Shown one piece after another: positions 17,985-27,010 of a stretch of 64,000 bases of DNA. This DNA comes from Phormidium sp. FACHB-1136 (GTDB lineage Bacteria > Cyanobacteriota > Cyanobacteriia > Phormidesmidales > Phormidesmidaceae). The notes under the pieces are model-generated. The model had not been told where the DNA came from. It worked only from the letters and a program-made list of their open reading frames with translations, and did not search any database. The position numbers and the translations under genes are program-made. Position 1 is the first letter of the stretch, and every line of letters starts with the position of its first letter. The stretch lies in NCBI RefSeq assembly GCF_014697375.1, contig NZ_JACJRS010000007.1, positions 1 through 64,000 of the forward strand, given 5' to 3'.

Positions 17985-19910
17985 ATGTCATGGCGTTGTA
18001 TTGCCCCACCCTCAGTCCCCATGAGTGCTTCCCACGGTTCCCCCTTTCCGCCCGCCTCCGATCTCCCCGCCCATGCCCCGGTAGACAGGCCCACGGCCAC
18101 CCTGGGGCCGATTTGGGTGGTGGTCTTAACGCCGGGGGGAACCGTGGTTTCGGTGCAGGCGCTAGGCCAGGAAACGGTGCCCAAGGGGCTAACGCAGCAC
18201 TGGATAGGCTGCACTCTCACCGAAATGGTGGCTTTTAGCGAGGCCAACGCCCTCTCCCCTCTTCTTTCATACCCAGACCAACATTCATCCAGCCCCAAAA
18301 CGCTGGTGGGACGCTGTCCCCTAGGAGCCTATAGCCTGGAGGCGACCTGGGTTTTTCAGCCCTTGCTCACCCCCGATGGCCAGGGGCAATGGATCATCGC
18401 CACCGCCTACTGGGCCGACTCTCCCCTATGGCAAGAGGCCATGGCCGAGGAATCGCCGCCCCTAGCGGAGGGGCTTGTCCCGGCCATGGATGTCTCCCAG
18501 GCTGGCCCCCTGGCCCAACTGCAATCCTACGCCCCTCGCCTCAACCAAATCACCCGCAACGTGCGCTGGACGCTGGATTTAGACACGATTCAGCGGCAGA
18601 CCGTGGAGGGGTTGGGGGATCTCTTCCAGGCGGATCGCTGCCTGATTTGCACCGTGCCCGCTGCCGCCTCGGCTCTGGTGGCGGCGGAGTACCTTCTGCG
18701 GCCCGATTGGCCCCAGTGGCGAGGGCAACCCCTACCCCCCAGCGAACAGGGCCATCTAGAACGGGCGGCGCAGTATGCCGGGGCCATCCTCGACCCCGTT
18801 AGCCCGGAGGGCATGGCCCAGATGGCCGCCGAGGGGGAGGATATCGTCAGTGGGAATCAGGCGTCGGTGCTGGCGGTGGCCACCCGATACCAGAACCAAA
18901 TCAACGGGTTTATTCTGATTTACGACGCGAACGGTCGCCCCTGGACGGGGGTGGAGCTGGGGTTGATCACTGATTTGGCCGATCAGGTGGGAACGGCCAT
19001 CGCCCATGCCCAGCGGTTTGCCGAAAGCCATGCCCTCGCCATTAAGCTGCAACAGGCCAACGCCAGCCTGCTAGAGAAGCAGCGCGAATTTCAGGAGGCC
19101 CGTCGCCAAGCGGAGGAAGCTCGTCAGCAGGCCGAGGAAGCCTCCCGGCTGAAGAGCGAATTTCTGGCCAATACCTCTCACGAATTGAGAACGCCCCTAA
19201 ATGGCATCATCGGCTTTTTGAAGCTGGTGCTCGATGGCATGGCCGATGACCCCGAAGAACAGCAGGACTTTTTACAAGAGGCCCACAAATCCGCCATTCA
19301 CCTGCTGGAACTCATCAACGATGTGTTGGATATTGCCAAGATTGAAGCGGGCAAAATGCAGATTGATATGAGGCCCGTCAACCTCAAGGAACTGCTGGCC
19401 AACGTGGAAAACTTTGCCCGTCCTTTGGCGGAACAAAAGGGGCTGGAATTCAAGATGTTACTGCCCGCCACCCGCGACGAAATTACCCTCAACGGCAACT
19501 ATCAACGGCTGCTGCAAGTCCTCCTCAATCTGGTGGGCAATGCTGTGAAATTCACCCACGAAGGCACCATCACCATCCAGGCCGAAGTAAAACCCCAGAA
19601 GGCCGAATATCAAGGCAACACCTGGCCCGGAACCGTTAAAATCAGCGTCATTGATACCGGAATTGGTGTCTCCCTCGAAAAGCAAGATCGCCTGTTTCAA
19701 TCCTTTAGTCAGGTGGATGGCGAACGCACTCGCCAGTATGGCGGCACCGGGCTAGGGCTGGCTATTTCCCAGCGTTTAGTGGAAGCCATGGGCGGCACCG
19801 TTCACTTCATTAGCATGGGCGAAGGGCTGGGTTCTACGGTCACCTTCACCGCCCTGCTCTACCAAGCCCCCGTGATGATCGACAAAGACCCGGTGTATCC
19901 CGCCAACTAA
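17985..19910 (+). CDS. GAF-domain sensor histidine kinase
   Basis: Up to 641 residues; ATG 18021 (residue 13) is an equally good start. Order: a PAS-like N-terminal region (about 38-145), a GAF domain (about 195-345, [20 protein letters not shown]), a Gln/Ala/Glu-rich coiled coil (355-392), then HisKA with the phospho-acceptor His399 in [15 protein letters not shown]. The ATP-binding domain has N box [16 protein letters not shown]1 DTGIGV, F box [14 protein letters not shown] and G2 [10 protein letters not shown]. No transmembrane segment or receiver domain is present, so this is a soluble kinase needing a separate response regulator, which is not encoded nearby. The signal is unknown. The GAF lacks an obvious bilin-binding cysteine context, so a phytochrome is unlikely. 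Confidence 0.9.
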   Translation: MSWRCIAPPSVPMSASHGSPFPPASDLPAHAPVDRPTATLGPIWVVVLTPGGTVVSVQALGQETVPKGLTQHWIGCTLTEMVAFSEANALSPLLSYPDQHSSSPKTLVGRCPLGAYSLEATWVFQPLLTPDGQGQWIIATAYWADSPLWQEAMAEESPPLAEGLVPAMDVSQAGPLAQLQSYAPRLNQITRNVRWTLDLDTIQRQTVEGLGDLFQADRCLICTVPAAASALVAAEYLLRPDWPQWRGQPLPPSEQGHLERAAQYAGAILDPVSPEGMAQMAAEGEDIVSGNQASVLAVATRYQNQINGFILIYDANGRPWTGVELGLITDLADQVGTAIAHAQRFAESHALAIKLQQANASLLEKQREFQEARRQAEEARQQAEEASRLKSEFLANTSHELRTPLNGIIGFLKLVLDGMADDPEEQQDFLQEAHKSAIHLLELINDVLDIAKIEAGKMQIDMRPVNLKELLANVENFARPLAEQKGLEFKMLLPATRDEITLNGNYQRLLQVLLNLVGNAVKFTHEGTITIQAEVKPQKAEYQGNTWPGTVKISVIDTGIGVSLEKQDRLFQSFSQVDGERTRQYGGTGLGLAISQRLVEAMGGTVHFISMGEGLGSTVTFTALLYQAPVMIDKDPVYPAN

Positions 19911-19966
19911 GGGGATGTTTAGCCCCACCTTGCCCAGGCTCGCCGTTGTCTATACCTGCCTTGCCC

Positions 19967-20734
19967 ATGCCCCTCTTATTCAGCGCCTCTCCGCCAGAGG
20001 CGACCACGACCGAACCCGACCCAACGGTTACCCAAGACGCGATGCAAACCGCCCTTGCCCTCGCCCAAGGTCTGGTGCAAGCCCTGGATGACGCCCTCGC
20101 CCAGGCCGGAAATGGGGTGATGGCCCCCTGCCAGCCCTGGCTAGAACCCCTCACCGCCAGCGTGGGGCAGGTGGTTGCCCCCGTGGCCAATCATCCGTTT
20201 ATGCAGGGGTTAACGCTGGTGCCGGGATTGCGGTGGTTGCTGGCGGCCTTGGGCCAGGTGAATGTCAACCAGGTGCGCCAGGGGGTAGACGACCTGCGCC
20301 GCACCCAACCCCAGGCCGATAGACGCGCCCTGGCCCGCCAGGTGATGGCCGATACCACCCTCAAGGCGGCTGGAGTGGGCCTCGCCACTAACCTGGCCCC
20401 ACCGTTGGCCATTCTCCTGTCCTGGGTGGATGTGGGAGCCGTGGCCGCCCTGCAAGCTACTATGATCTACCGCATCGCCGCCATCTATGGCTATTCCCCA
20501 GAGGACAGCGAGCGGCGGGGAGAGGTGTTTACCGTGTGGCTGCTTTCGGCCTCGGCGTCGGGGCTGGTGAAATCGGGCCTGGGGCTGGTTGAAACCCTGC
20601 CCTGGCTAGGGACTGCCGTGGGCGTGGCCACCGATGCCACCCTGATCTACAGCGTTGGCTATTGGGCCTGCCGCTACTACGAAACCAAACAGACTCAACC
20701 CACCGAAGTTACGGTTTATACCCAATCCGAGTGA
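19967..20734 (+). CDS. EcsC-like membrane-associated protein
   Basis: 255 residues from ATG 19967 (a TTG seven codons earlier is possible). The N terminus is acidic and low complexity. The core has a helical hydrophobic pattern: APPLAILLSWVDVGAVAALQ, then the characteristic MIYRIAAIYGYSPEDSERR, then glycine-rich helices (SASGLVKSGLGLVETLPWLG). The YRIAxxYGY motif after a hydrophobic hairpin matches the EcsC/DUF697-like group, which in bacteria accompanies ABC transporters or dynamin-like GTPases. Here there is no such partner adjacent; two DUF697-type GTPases lie 11 kb away. Family assignment is by motif memory. Confidence 0.55.
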   Translation: MPLLFSASPPEATTTEPDPTVTQDAMQTALALAQGLVQALDDALAQAGNGVMAPCQPWLEPLTASVGQVVAPVANHPFMQGLTLVPGLRWLLAALGQVNVNQVRQGVDDLRRTQPQADRRALARQVMADTTLKAAGVGLATNLAPPLAILLSWVDVGAVAALQATMIYRIAAIYGYSPEDSERRGEVFTVWLLSASASGLVKSGLGLVETLPWLGTAVGVATDATLIYSVGYWACRYYETKQTQPTEVTVYTQSE

Positions 20735-20763
20735 GATCACCCCGATTCCTGACCCCAAACACC

Positions 20764-20790
20764 GTAGGGGTGAGGTCTCCTTGCCCCTAT
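20764..20790. repeat. Interspersed hairpin repeat, copy A
   Basis: gtaggggtgagg-tct-ccttgcccctat, an imperfect hairpin. It is closely related to the element at 31211-31236. It lies between convergent genes. Confidence 0.6.
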
Positions 20791-20804
20791 CCCTAAAACC
20801 GCCA

Positions 20805-22958
20805 CTATGGCCCACCCGCCACGCTAATCCACCCATAAATATCCGCATTATCCGTTGGGGACTGGACCTCATCGGTAGCCCGATTGCGGCGAAAGGTGGG
20901 GGACTTGCCCACGGCCCACACCTGGGGGGACTGGCTGGCTTTGCTAGAACCGAGTTGACTAGAACCGAGTTGGCCAGTGTCGGGTTTGCCAAAGTTGAAT
21001 GTTCTGGGGCTGGATGGGTCGGGGCTGGGTTTGATAAAGATAGCGCCCCCCTTACCCTGGCCTAGGTTGGCCCCGTCGCCGCCGATGGCTTCGTTGTGCT
21101 CAAAGACGGTGTTGTGCAGCATCAGCCGCCCCGCTTTGAGGAAGATAGCGCCGCCCAGCCCACCGCCACCACCGCCGAGGCCCACCGCGCCATCCCCACC
21201 ACCAAAGCCGCCCAGCCCCGGAGTGCCTGGGGTTCCGGCCATGCCGAAGTAGCCACCCTCACCGCCGAACCCCCCGGCCCCGCCGCCACCGCCAAAGCCG
21301 CCGTTGCCGCCGTTGCCGCCCTGCCCGCCATTGCCACCGTTGGCCGTGGGAGCTTCGGCATTACCGCCCCGGCCACCGTTGCCCGCATTGCCCACGCCGC
21401 CTAAGCCACCACCACCGCTGAAGGCCGCTGTGCCCAGGGTGCCTAGGTCGCCCCAGGGGCCACTGCCGCCGAAGATGCCCACGCCGCCGTTGCCACCATC
21501 GCCACCGTTGCCACCATTGCCGCCCTCCGTGCCGCCGTTGCCGCCGTTGCCGCCGTTGCCCGCATTGCCCAACCCCCCAAAGCCGCCACCCCCCGCAAAG
21601 GCAATGGTGCCAATGCCGCCTACGCCAATGCCGTTTACCCCTGCCATTGCGCCCCGGTTGGCCTTCACCCGGTTGTCCAGGCTGTCGATACTGAGCCCCT
21701 TGGGGGCCACAGGCAGGGTATCCACCTGGTGAATGCCGATGCCGTTGACCCCGGCAATGGCCCCCCGGTTGAGGGTGTAGCGCTGCTTTTCCAAACGCAG
21801 GGCGGTGTCTTGGGCGTCTTGGCGGGGCAGGCTATTGCCGCCCACGGCCTGGTTATCGACAAATCGCACGGTGGACAGGGTGACGCTCCCGTCGTTGATC
21901 AGCAAGCCGCCCCCCAGCCCGGCACTGCCGCCCGCCCCATCCAGCCCGTCATCGCCGCTGGCCAGACCGTTGGCCACCGTCAAGTTTTGTAGGGTCACCT
22001 CACCCTGATTCACCACCAAAACTCGGTGGGCCTTTTCGCCGCTTAGTACATCGTCGTCGTTGCCCACTAGGAACAGATTTCCGGCAATGGGGGGCAGGGG
22101 GGCTTCGAGGGCGATGATGCCGCTGACGGTTTCTAGGGAAATACGGTCGTCTTCAGGGGTGCGGTTGGCCTGGAGGATGGCCTCCCTCAGGGTGCCGGGG
22201 CCATGGTCGGCGGTGGAGGTCACGGTAATCTGCTTCAGCAGCATGGGCCAGGTGTCCAATCCTGGGAGGGGAGGGGTGTCTACCGTGCCCCGGTGTCGTT
22301 CGAGCCCACCGTTGCCACCCAACAGCGCAGGGCCGATGGGGGTACTCGACGCCGCCACATCCACCGCCAACAGGTCGCGCCAGGTGTCTAGGAACGTCCC
22401 ACCCGATGCCCCTAGGGCCACCTCGCAGCCGTAGATCAACAGGTCGGCCTGGGGTTGTAAGGCACTGCGCCAGGGTTGCAGGTCGGCTCGGTGTTGGCGC
22501 AACCAATCGCTATTGATGTCGGTATGGCTGAGATAGAGATGACCGGGCTGACCGTGGGCCATCAAGTGGAGGGCCGATAGATGATGGTAGGGGCGCAGGG
22601 CTTGGGCAATGGCCACCAAGGCTTGACCGGGGGGCGCATCCACCACCACCATCCGCTGATGGGGAGCTAGGGGTAATGCCATGGCAGCCTGGGCCAAAGC
22701 CGCATCCACAATCACCAGTTCAGCAATGGGCCGTTCAGAAGTCGCCGGATCCGACACGGGGCGTTCAGCCATGGCCGGACTAGCGAGCCCCAAGGTTCCC
22801 CCCAATAGCGTGCCCCCTAGAGCTAGCGCTAGGATCAGCCCTGGGAATAAGCGCACCAGCCCCCTCGCCGTAAAACCCGCCCACCACCGCCAGCCGGAGA
22901 AGATCCTAGGCTGAATGAGCGTTGCTTGCCTCCCCATAGCGGCCCCAATCCAAATCAT
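20805..22958 (-). CDS. Secreted DUF4347 glycine-rich repeat surface protein
   Basis: 717 residues. A long signal sequence (about 32-64) ends ASPAMA. A DUF4347 domain (about 78-235) is recognisable by ELVIVDAAL, ALHLMAHGQPGHLYL, LLIYGCEVALGASG and the closing DTWPMLL. Next is a right-handed beta-helix-like stretch (VTSTADHGPGTLREAILQAN, VTLQNLTVANG, VTLSTVRFVDNQA) as in CSLREA/pectate-lyase-like adhesins. Residues about 445-620 are extremely Gly-rich (repeats of GGNGGNGG and GGxGG), resembling mycobacterial PE_PGRS tracts. A further helix rung (LMLHNTVFEHNEAIGGDG) and a Ser-rich tail follow. It has no membrane anchor and is likely exported and surface-bound. An internal duplication gives NRGAIAGVNGIGI and NRGAMAGVNGIGV. 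Start ATG 22956-22958, or eight codons in. Confidence 0.8.
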   Translation of the reverse strand: MIWIGAAMGRQATLIQPRIFSGWRWWAGFTARGLVRLFPGLILALALGGTLLGGTLGLASPAMAERPVSDPATSERPIAELVIVDAALAQAAMALPLAPHQRMVVVDAPPGQALVAIAQALRPYHHLSALHLMAHGQPGHLYLSHTDINSDWLRQHRADLQPWRSALQPQADLLIYGCEVALGASGGTFLDTWRDLLAVDVAASSTPIGPALLGGNGGLERHRGTVDTPPLPGLDTWPMLLKQITVTSTADHGPGTLREAILQANRTPEDDRISLETVSGIIALEAPLPPIAGNLFLVGNDDDVLSGEKAHRVLVVNQGEVTLQNLTVANGLASGDDGLDGAGGSAGLGGGLLINDGSVTLSTVRFVDNQAVGGNSLPRQDAQDTALRLEKQRYTLNRGAIAGVNGIGIHQVDTLPVAPKGLSIDSLDNRVKANRGAMAGVNGIGVGGIGTIAFAGGGGFGGLGNAGNGGNGGNGGTEGGNGGNGGDGGNGGVGIFGGSGPWGDLGTLGTAAFSGGGGLGGVGNAGNGGRGGNAEAPTANGGNGGQGGNGGNGGFGGGGGAGGFGGEGGYFGMAGTPGTPGLGGFGGGDGAVGLGGGGGGLGGAIFLKAGRLMLHNTVFEHNEAIGGDGANLGQGKGGAIFIKPSPDPSSPRTFNFGKPDTGQLGSSQLGSSKASQSPQVWAVGKSPTFRRNRATDEVQSPTDNADIYGWISVAGGP

Positions 22959-23221
22959 GGCCTAGATAAAATCACGGCCTAAATCATAGTCGTTCCTGGC
23001 CTTGGTGTCTGCTCAGGTTGATCAATGGCCATCGATCCGTAGCGGTCGAACCATGACTAGAGCTATGGCCCAACGGGATCCCAAGGCTCCCATGACGGTG
23101 TAGTGTCAGCAATTCTTGCTGAATAGTGGCCATGCCTCCAGACTGCCCCATAGTGCGTTGTGCTACGGGATGCCGACTATCATAATCAAGATGGCTCTCG
23201 GATCGAATTACCCAGCCGCCC

Positions 23222-24142
23222 ATGTCCCCATCGGTCTACATCCTTATTCCTGTCCACAACCGTAAGGCGGTCACACTAACCTGCCTAGAAACTCTCCAGC
23301 ACCATGGCGATCTAGATCGCTACCATGCGGTGGTGATTGACGACGGTTCTACCGATGGCACCGCTGAGGCCATTCAGACCCAATTTCCCCAAGTCACGAT
23401 TCTCAAGGGCGATGGCAATCTATGGTGGACGGGGGCTATTCGTATAGGCATGGAATATGCCTATGAACAAGGAGCCGACTATTTTATTTGGCTCAACGAT
23501 GACACCTTACCCCTAGCAGGAACCTTGCCCCAACTTGTGAATCACTGCACCCAAGCCCCCAGACGGCTCGCCACCGCACAATGCTACGCCGACGATGCCC
23601 TCATTCAACCCACCTATGGCGGGCGACGGGTGCAGGGTAAATCAATTCAATTCCTCGCTGCCAACCTTACAGATGTGTTGGATTGCGATGTGTGTAGCGG
23701 GAACTTGGTCTGTCTGCCGCGATCTGTCGTTGATGTAGTGGGATATCCTCCCGGACAACAGGTACCCCAAACTTGGGGAGATGTGGTCTATATCTGGTGG
23801 GCCAAACAGGCAAAATTCCAGGTGCAGGTGCTAGGCTTTGCTGTTGCCCTTTGCCCGATAAATCTCCTCGAGGAAGGGTGGATCTCTAGTCCTATTCCCA
23901 TGCCTCAGCGGTGGAAACAACTGCGATCACCCAAATCCAGCATTTATCCTCCGGCCTACTGGTTCTATTGCCGCCAAGTGTATGGATGGTGGGGGATAGT
24001 TCCCTTTGGGCAGGTTTACCTCAAACTTGTGTTGTTCACGCTACTGCAATGGATAATTCCCCAGGCATGGATGGCCCAGGCCAAACAAATTAAGGACAAG
24101 CGGTTCCAGCCCAATGCCCAGCCAGGGCCTTTTCACCCGTGA
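23222..24142 (+). CDS. GT2-family glycosyltransferase
   Basis: 306 residues, GT-A fold. It opens VYILIPVHNRKAVTLTCLET. The nucleotide-binding strand is VVIDDGSTDGTAEAI, then GDGNLWWTGAIRIGMEYA, and the DXD-type metal site is FIWLNDDTLPL. The C-terminal part carries WISSPIPMPQRWKQL and a hydrophobic, membrane-associating stretch (VYLKLVLFTLLQWII). The GDGNLWWTGA segment is typical of GT2 enzymes acting on polysaccharide or O-antigen precursors at the inner membrane. The sugar is unknown. The stop TGA overlaps the GTG start of the next GT2 gene (GTGA), so the two are translationally coupled and likely act in one surface-glycan pathway. Divergent from the DUF4347 gene across 263 bases. Confidence 0.88.
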   Translation: MSPSVYILIPVHNRKAVTLTCLETLQHHGDLDRYHAVVIDDGSTDGTAEAIQTQFPQVTILKGDGNLWWTGAIRIGMEYAYEQGADYFIWLNDDTLPLAGTLPQLVNHCTQAPRRLATAQCYADDALIQPTYGGRRVQGKSIQFLAANLTDVLDCDVCSGNLVCLPRSVVDVVGYPPGQQVPQTWGDVVYIWWAKQAKFQVQVLGFAVALCPINLLEEGWISSPIPMPQRWKQLRSPKSSIYPPAYWFYCRQVYGWWGIVPFGQVYLKLVLFTLLQWIIPQAWMAQAKQIKDKRFQPNAQPGPFHP

Positions 24143-25023
24143 GCCTAGGGCAATTCATCATGATTTACTTTCTTACTGTTAATTACTACTCAACCGATTT
24201 GATCAAAAAACTCATTACTACTCTTCAGATAGGCATTGCTAGCCCCTACGAATTTTTGATTGTTAATAACTCACCAAAGGAGTCCACTATTCATCAACTA
24301 GGAAGAGATAACATCCGGGTCATTGAAGCAGGGGCTAATCTTGGTTTTGGTCAAGGCTGCAACCTCGGTATTCGTGATGTATGGGAACGAGATCGGCAGG
24401 GGCTTGTGTGGTTGATAAACCCCGATGCCACGCTAGACCAAGGCGCTGACAAGCACATTCAGAAGTGTTTTTTAGAAGATCCAACCATCGCCATTTTAGG
24501 AACCAAGATTCGATCTAGTGAGGATAAGATTTGGTTCGCTGAGGGTACATTCAATCCCTGGACAGGTTCTCTAAAGCACCGAAGTCGAGCTACTCATTCA
24601 GATCAGAATTCATCATTAACTAGATCTGTTCAGTGGGTGACAGGTTGTAGCTTAATTATTAATCTTGGTCAGTTTCAAAAAAAACCCGAATTTGATAAAG
24701 GCTATTTTCTCTATTCCGAAGACGCTGACTTTTGCCTGAGGTATGCCAAGCAGGGATACTCTATAAAAGTTACAAATAAGGTGTTAGTCAGTCACGATGT
24801 TTCTTCTATTATTAGACGCAATATTGTATTTATGTATAAAAACTATACGTTTGGACGATTATTGCTGATAAAAAAACATGGTACAACATTGGGATTGCTA
24901 GTCTATTTTGCATATAGCCTCATTGTCGCCATTATCTATTTACCTATTAAAAACGATCAAGCAAAGGGGCGTTTGCAAGGGATAGACCAGTTTTTGCAGT
25001 TAGAAAAACTGGTCGAATCTTAA
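24139..25023 (+). CDS. GT2-family glycosyltransferase, rhamnosyltransferase-like, AT-rich
   Basis: 294 residues with GTG start at 24139 inside a GTGA overlap (ATG 24160 is an alternative). Motifs are FLTVNYYSTDLIKKLI, FLIVNNSP, VIEAGANLGFGQGCNLGI, and INPDATLDQ as the DXD-type site. Then WVTGCSLIINLGQF, and SEDADFCLRYAKQGYSIKV as the acceptor ED motif. This order (NxGFGxGxN, NPD, EDxDxCxR) is that of WbbL-type rhamnosyltransferases. A C-terminal hydrophobic segment (LLVYFAYSLIVAIIYLP) anchors it. The coding sequence is conspicuously AT-rich compared with neighbours, with AAA/ATT/TTA codons common, pointing to recent acquisition. It ends 32 bases from the convergent cbiG-cobJ. Confidence 0.88.
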   Translation: MSLGQFIMIYFLTVNYYSTDLIKKLITTLQIGIASPYEFLIVNNSPKESTIHQLGRDNIRVIEAGANLGFGQGCNLGIRDVWERDRQGLVWLINPDATLDQGADKHIQKCFLEDPTIAILGTKIRSSEDKIWFAEGTFNPWTGSLKHRSRATHSDQNSSLTRSVQWVTGCSLIINLGQFQKKPEFDKGYFLYSEDADFCLRYAKQGYSIKVTNKVLVSHDVSSIIRRNIVFMYKNYTFGRLLLIKKHGTTLGLLVYFAYSLIVAIIYLPIKNDQAKGRLQGIDQFLQLEKLVES

Positions 25024-25055
25024 GAACCTAGCACCCTGCCTTGCCTATGTACCTA

Positions 25056-26954
25056 TCACAGGTTGAGTGAGGATACATCAAACCCCAAATACCCCCTGGG
25101 GGTGATCAGCCAATCCTGGTGTTGGCGGGTGCTTTGGTTGCCAATGAGCACTACGGTGAGCATGTCGATGGGGGCGCTGAGCAGGTCGCCTAGGGTGGTG
25201 AGGTGGATTTCCTGGTCGGGTCGATAGACCGATTTGACGACGGCCACCGGGGTTTGGGGGGAACGGTGGGCCATGAGAATCTGCTGGGCGGTGCCGATTT
25301 GGTGGGTGCGGGTTTTGGATTTGGGGTTGTAGAGGGCGATGACGAAATCTGCCTGGGCTGCGGCTTCCAGCCGTTTTACAATCATTTCCCAAGGGGTGAG
25401 CAGGTCGCTGAGGCTGATGGCGCAGAAATCGTGCATCAGGGGTGCCCCCACTTGGGCGGCGGCGGCTTGGAGCGCGGAAATGCCGGGGAATACCTCTACG
25501 GCGGGACTTTGGCCATCCCAGCCCGTGGCCCGTAACTGCTCGAACACCAGCCCCGCCATGCCATAGATGCCACAATCCCCAGAGGACACCACCGCCACCG
25601 ATAACCCCCATCGCGCCAGGTCGATGGCCCGCTCGGCCCGCTGCCGTTCCTGGGTGATGGGCCAGGGTTCCACGATTTGCCCCGGACGACAAAGGGGCCG
25701 AATTTGGTCGATATACAGCCCATAGCCGATGATGGCATCTGCCCGCACGATGGCCTGTTTGGCGGCTGGGGTGATTTGGTCGAGCCGACCGGGGCCACTG
25801 CCGACGAGGAAAAGCTGTCCGTCCCGTCCGGTATATTCCCGTTCTGCCTGGGCCACAGCCACGGTGACGGCTCCCGGTTCGCCTTCTAGGCGCATCACCT
25901 GTTTAGGAACTCGCAACTGGCCCCGATCTGCGGCCACAATGGCCGCTGCCTCTGCCACGCTGGGGGTTTGCACCGCCGCATCCACCACTGCCGAAGGGTT
26001 CGGTACGGGGATGTCCTTCAGGTCATCGGCTGAAAAGCACCGTAAAGGCCAGCGCCGAGATTCGCACAGTTCCACTAATCCCACTTCATCGGCCTTCAAA
26101 TCCAACGACGCGACCCCGGCGATGGCTTCCAAAACTAACCCATGGGCCTGAAAGACTTGCTCGATGGCGGTTGCAATCACCCGACGAGGGGTGCCCCGTT
26201 CGCAGCCGACCCCTACCCACAACACCCTGGGGTGCCACTGGGCCATAGGGCCGTTGTCGCTAGCCTCAAGGGAAGGCTGGTTGGGGCTGATCCACAGACG
26301 GGCAGGGGGGAGGGAAGACGCGGGGAGGGGGGAGGGGGAGAGGGGATCGGCGGGGTGGGTGAAGATAAAGGGGTGATCGGCGGGTAAATGATCGCGCCAG
26401 AGGGTGGTGCCGCTGTCTTGGCAGATTTCGATGGACTGGCCCTGGGCAAAGGCGGCGCTCACTGCTGTCCAGTCGCCGCAGCCTTTGGCCCATCCGAAGG
26501 GGATACCCAGTTGGTCGATACCCTGAAAGTGCTTGGCCTGGGAGGCTCCGGTAATGACGGCTTCGGCGTCTAGCAGTTGGCTAATTTGGCGAGTGAGGCC
26601 ATCGGCTCCGCCCTGGTGCCCGCCGCAGAGGCTAATCACCTGTCGGCCCGTTTCCTCGACCACCACCACCGCCGGATCGGTGGCCTTGTCTTGCAAGAGG
26701 GGTGCAATCAGCCGCACCACCGCCCCCGTGGCTAGGGCAAAAATGAGGCCAGATTGGTTGGGCCAAAGGTGTTCTACCACATCCCGCAGTGGCCCCTCGT
26801 AGGTTTGTAGCTGGTGCTGAACCGGATCTAAATCCGCCGCCAGGGTTTCCGCTAGAGAGGTGGAGATCCACAGCTTGGCCGGGAGGGCTGCACAGATTGG
26901 CATGAGAGTTTTGACGCCCGCAGGGGTGGTGGCAATGGCGGCAATGCTAGACAC
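25056..26954 (-). CDS. cobJ: CbiG-CobJ fusion: cobalt-precorrin-5A hydrolase / precorrin-3B C17-methyltransferase
   Basis: 632 residues. CbiG N-terminal domain: about 1-125 (GLIFALATGAVVRLIAPLL, SLCGGHQGGADGLTRQI). A linker with a Pro/Ser low-complexity run sits at about 203-217. CbiG C-terminal domain: about 242-345 (LWVGVGCERGTPRRVI, VASLDLKADEVGLVEL). CobJ methyltransferase: about 379-632 (LFLVGSGPGRLDQITP for the SAM-binding glycine loop, VVSSGDCGIYGMAG, VEVFPGISALQAAAAQVGAP, FVIALYNPKS). It removes the C20/C21-side fragment after lactone opening and methylates C17 during corrin ring contraction. This fusion is common in cyanobacteria. It lies 56 bases downstream of glpK on the same strand, so transcription may be shared. 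cobS is the only other corrin gene in the window. Confidence 0.95.
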   Translation of the reverse strand: MSSIAAIATTPAGVKTLMPICAALPAKLWISTSLAETLAADLDPVQHQLQTYEGPLRDVVEHLWPNQSGLIFALATGAVVRLIAPLLQDKATDPAVVVVEETGRQVISLCGGHQGGADGLTRQISQLLDAEAVITGASQAKHFQGIDQLGIPFGWAKGCGDWTAVSAAFAQGQSIEICQDSGTTLWRDHLPADHPFIFTHPADPLSPSPLPASSLPPARLWISPNQPSLEASDNGPMAQWHPRVLWVGVGCERGTPRRVIATAIEQVFQAHGLVLEAIAGVASLDLKADEVGLVELCESRRWPLRCFSADDLKDIPVPNPSAVVDAAVQTPSVAEAAAIVAADRGQLRVPKQVMRLEGEPGAVTVAVAQAEREYTGRDGQLFLVGSGPGRLDQITPAAKQAIVRADAIIGYGLYIDQIRPLCRPGQIVEPWPITQERQRAERAIDLARWGLSVAVVSSGDCGIYGMAGLVFEQLRATGWDGQSPAVEVFPGISALQAAAAQVGAPLMHDFCAISLSDLLTPWEMIVKRLEAAAQADFVIALYNPKSKTRTHQIGTAQQILMAHRSPQTPVAVVKSVYRPDQEIHLTTLGDLLSAPIDMLTVVLIGNQSTRQHQDWLITPRGYLGFDVSSLNL

Positions 26955-27010
26955 AGTAAGCCCTCTCCAAAGCTACTGATTCTACCATTCCTCATTTCTT
27001 TGCGGATTCC

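Noticed and set aside
21304-21732. Long Pro/Leu-rich plus-strand open frame
   Set aside because: It is the antisense of the glycine-rich repeat of the DUF4347 gene; GGN codon repeats produce long complementary frames.
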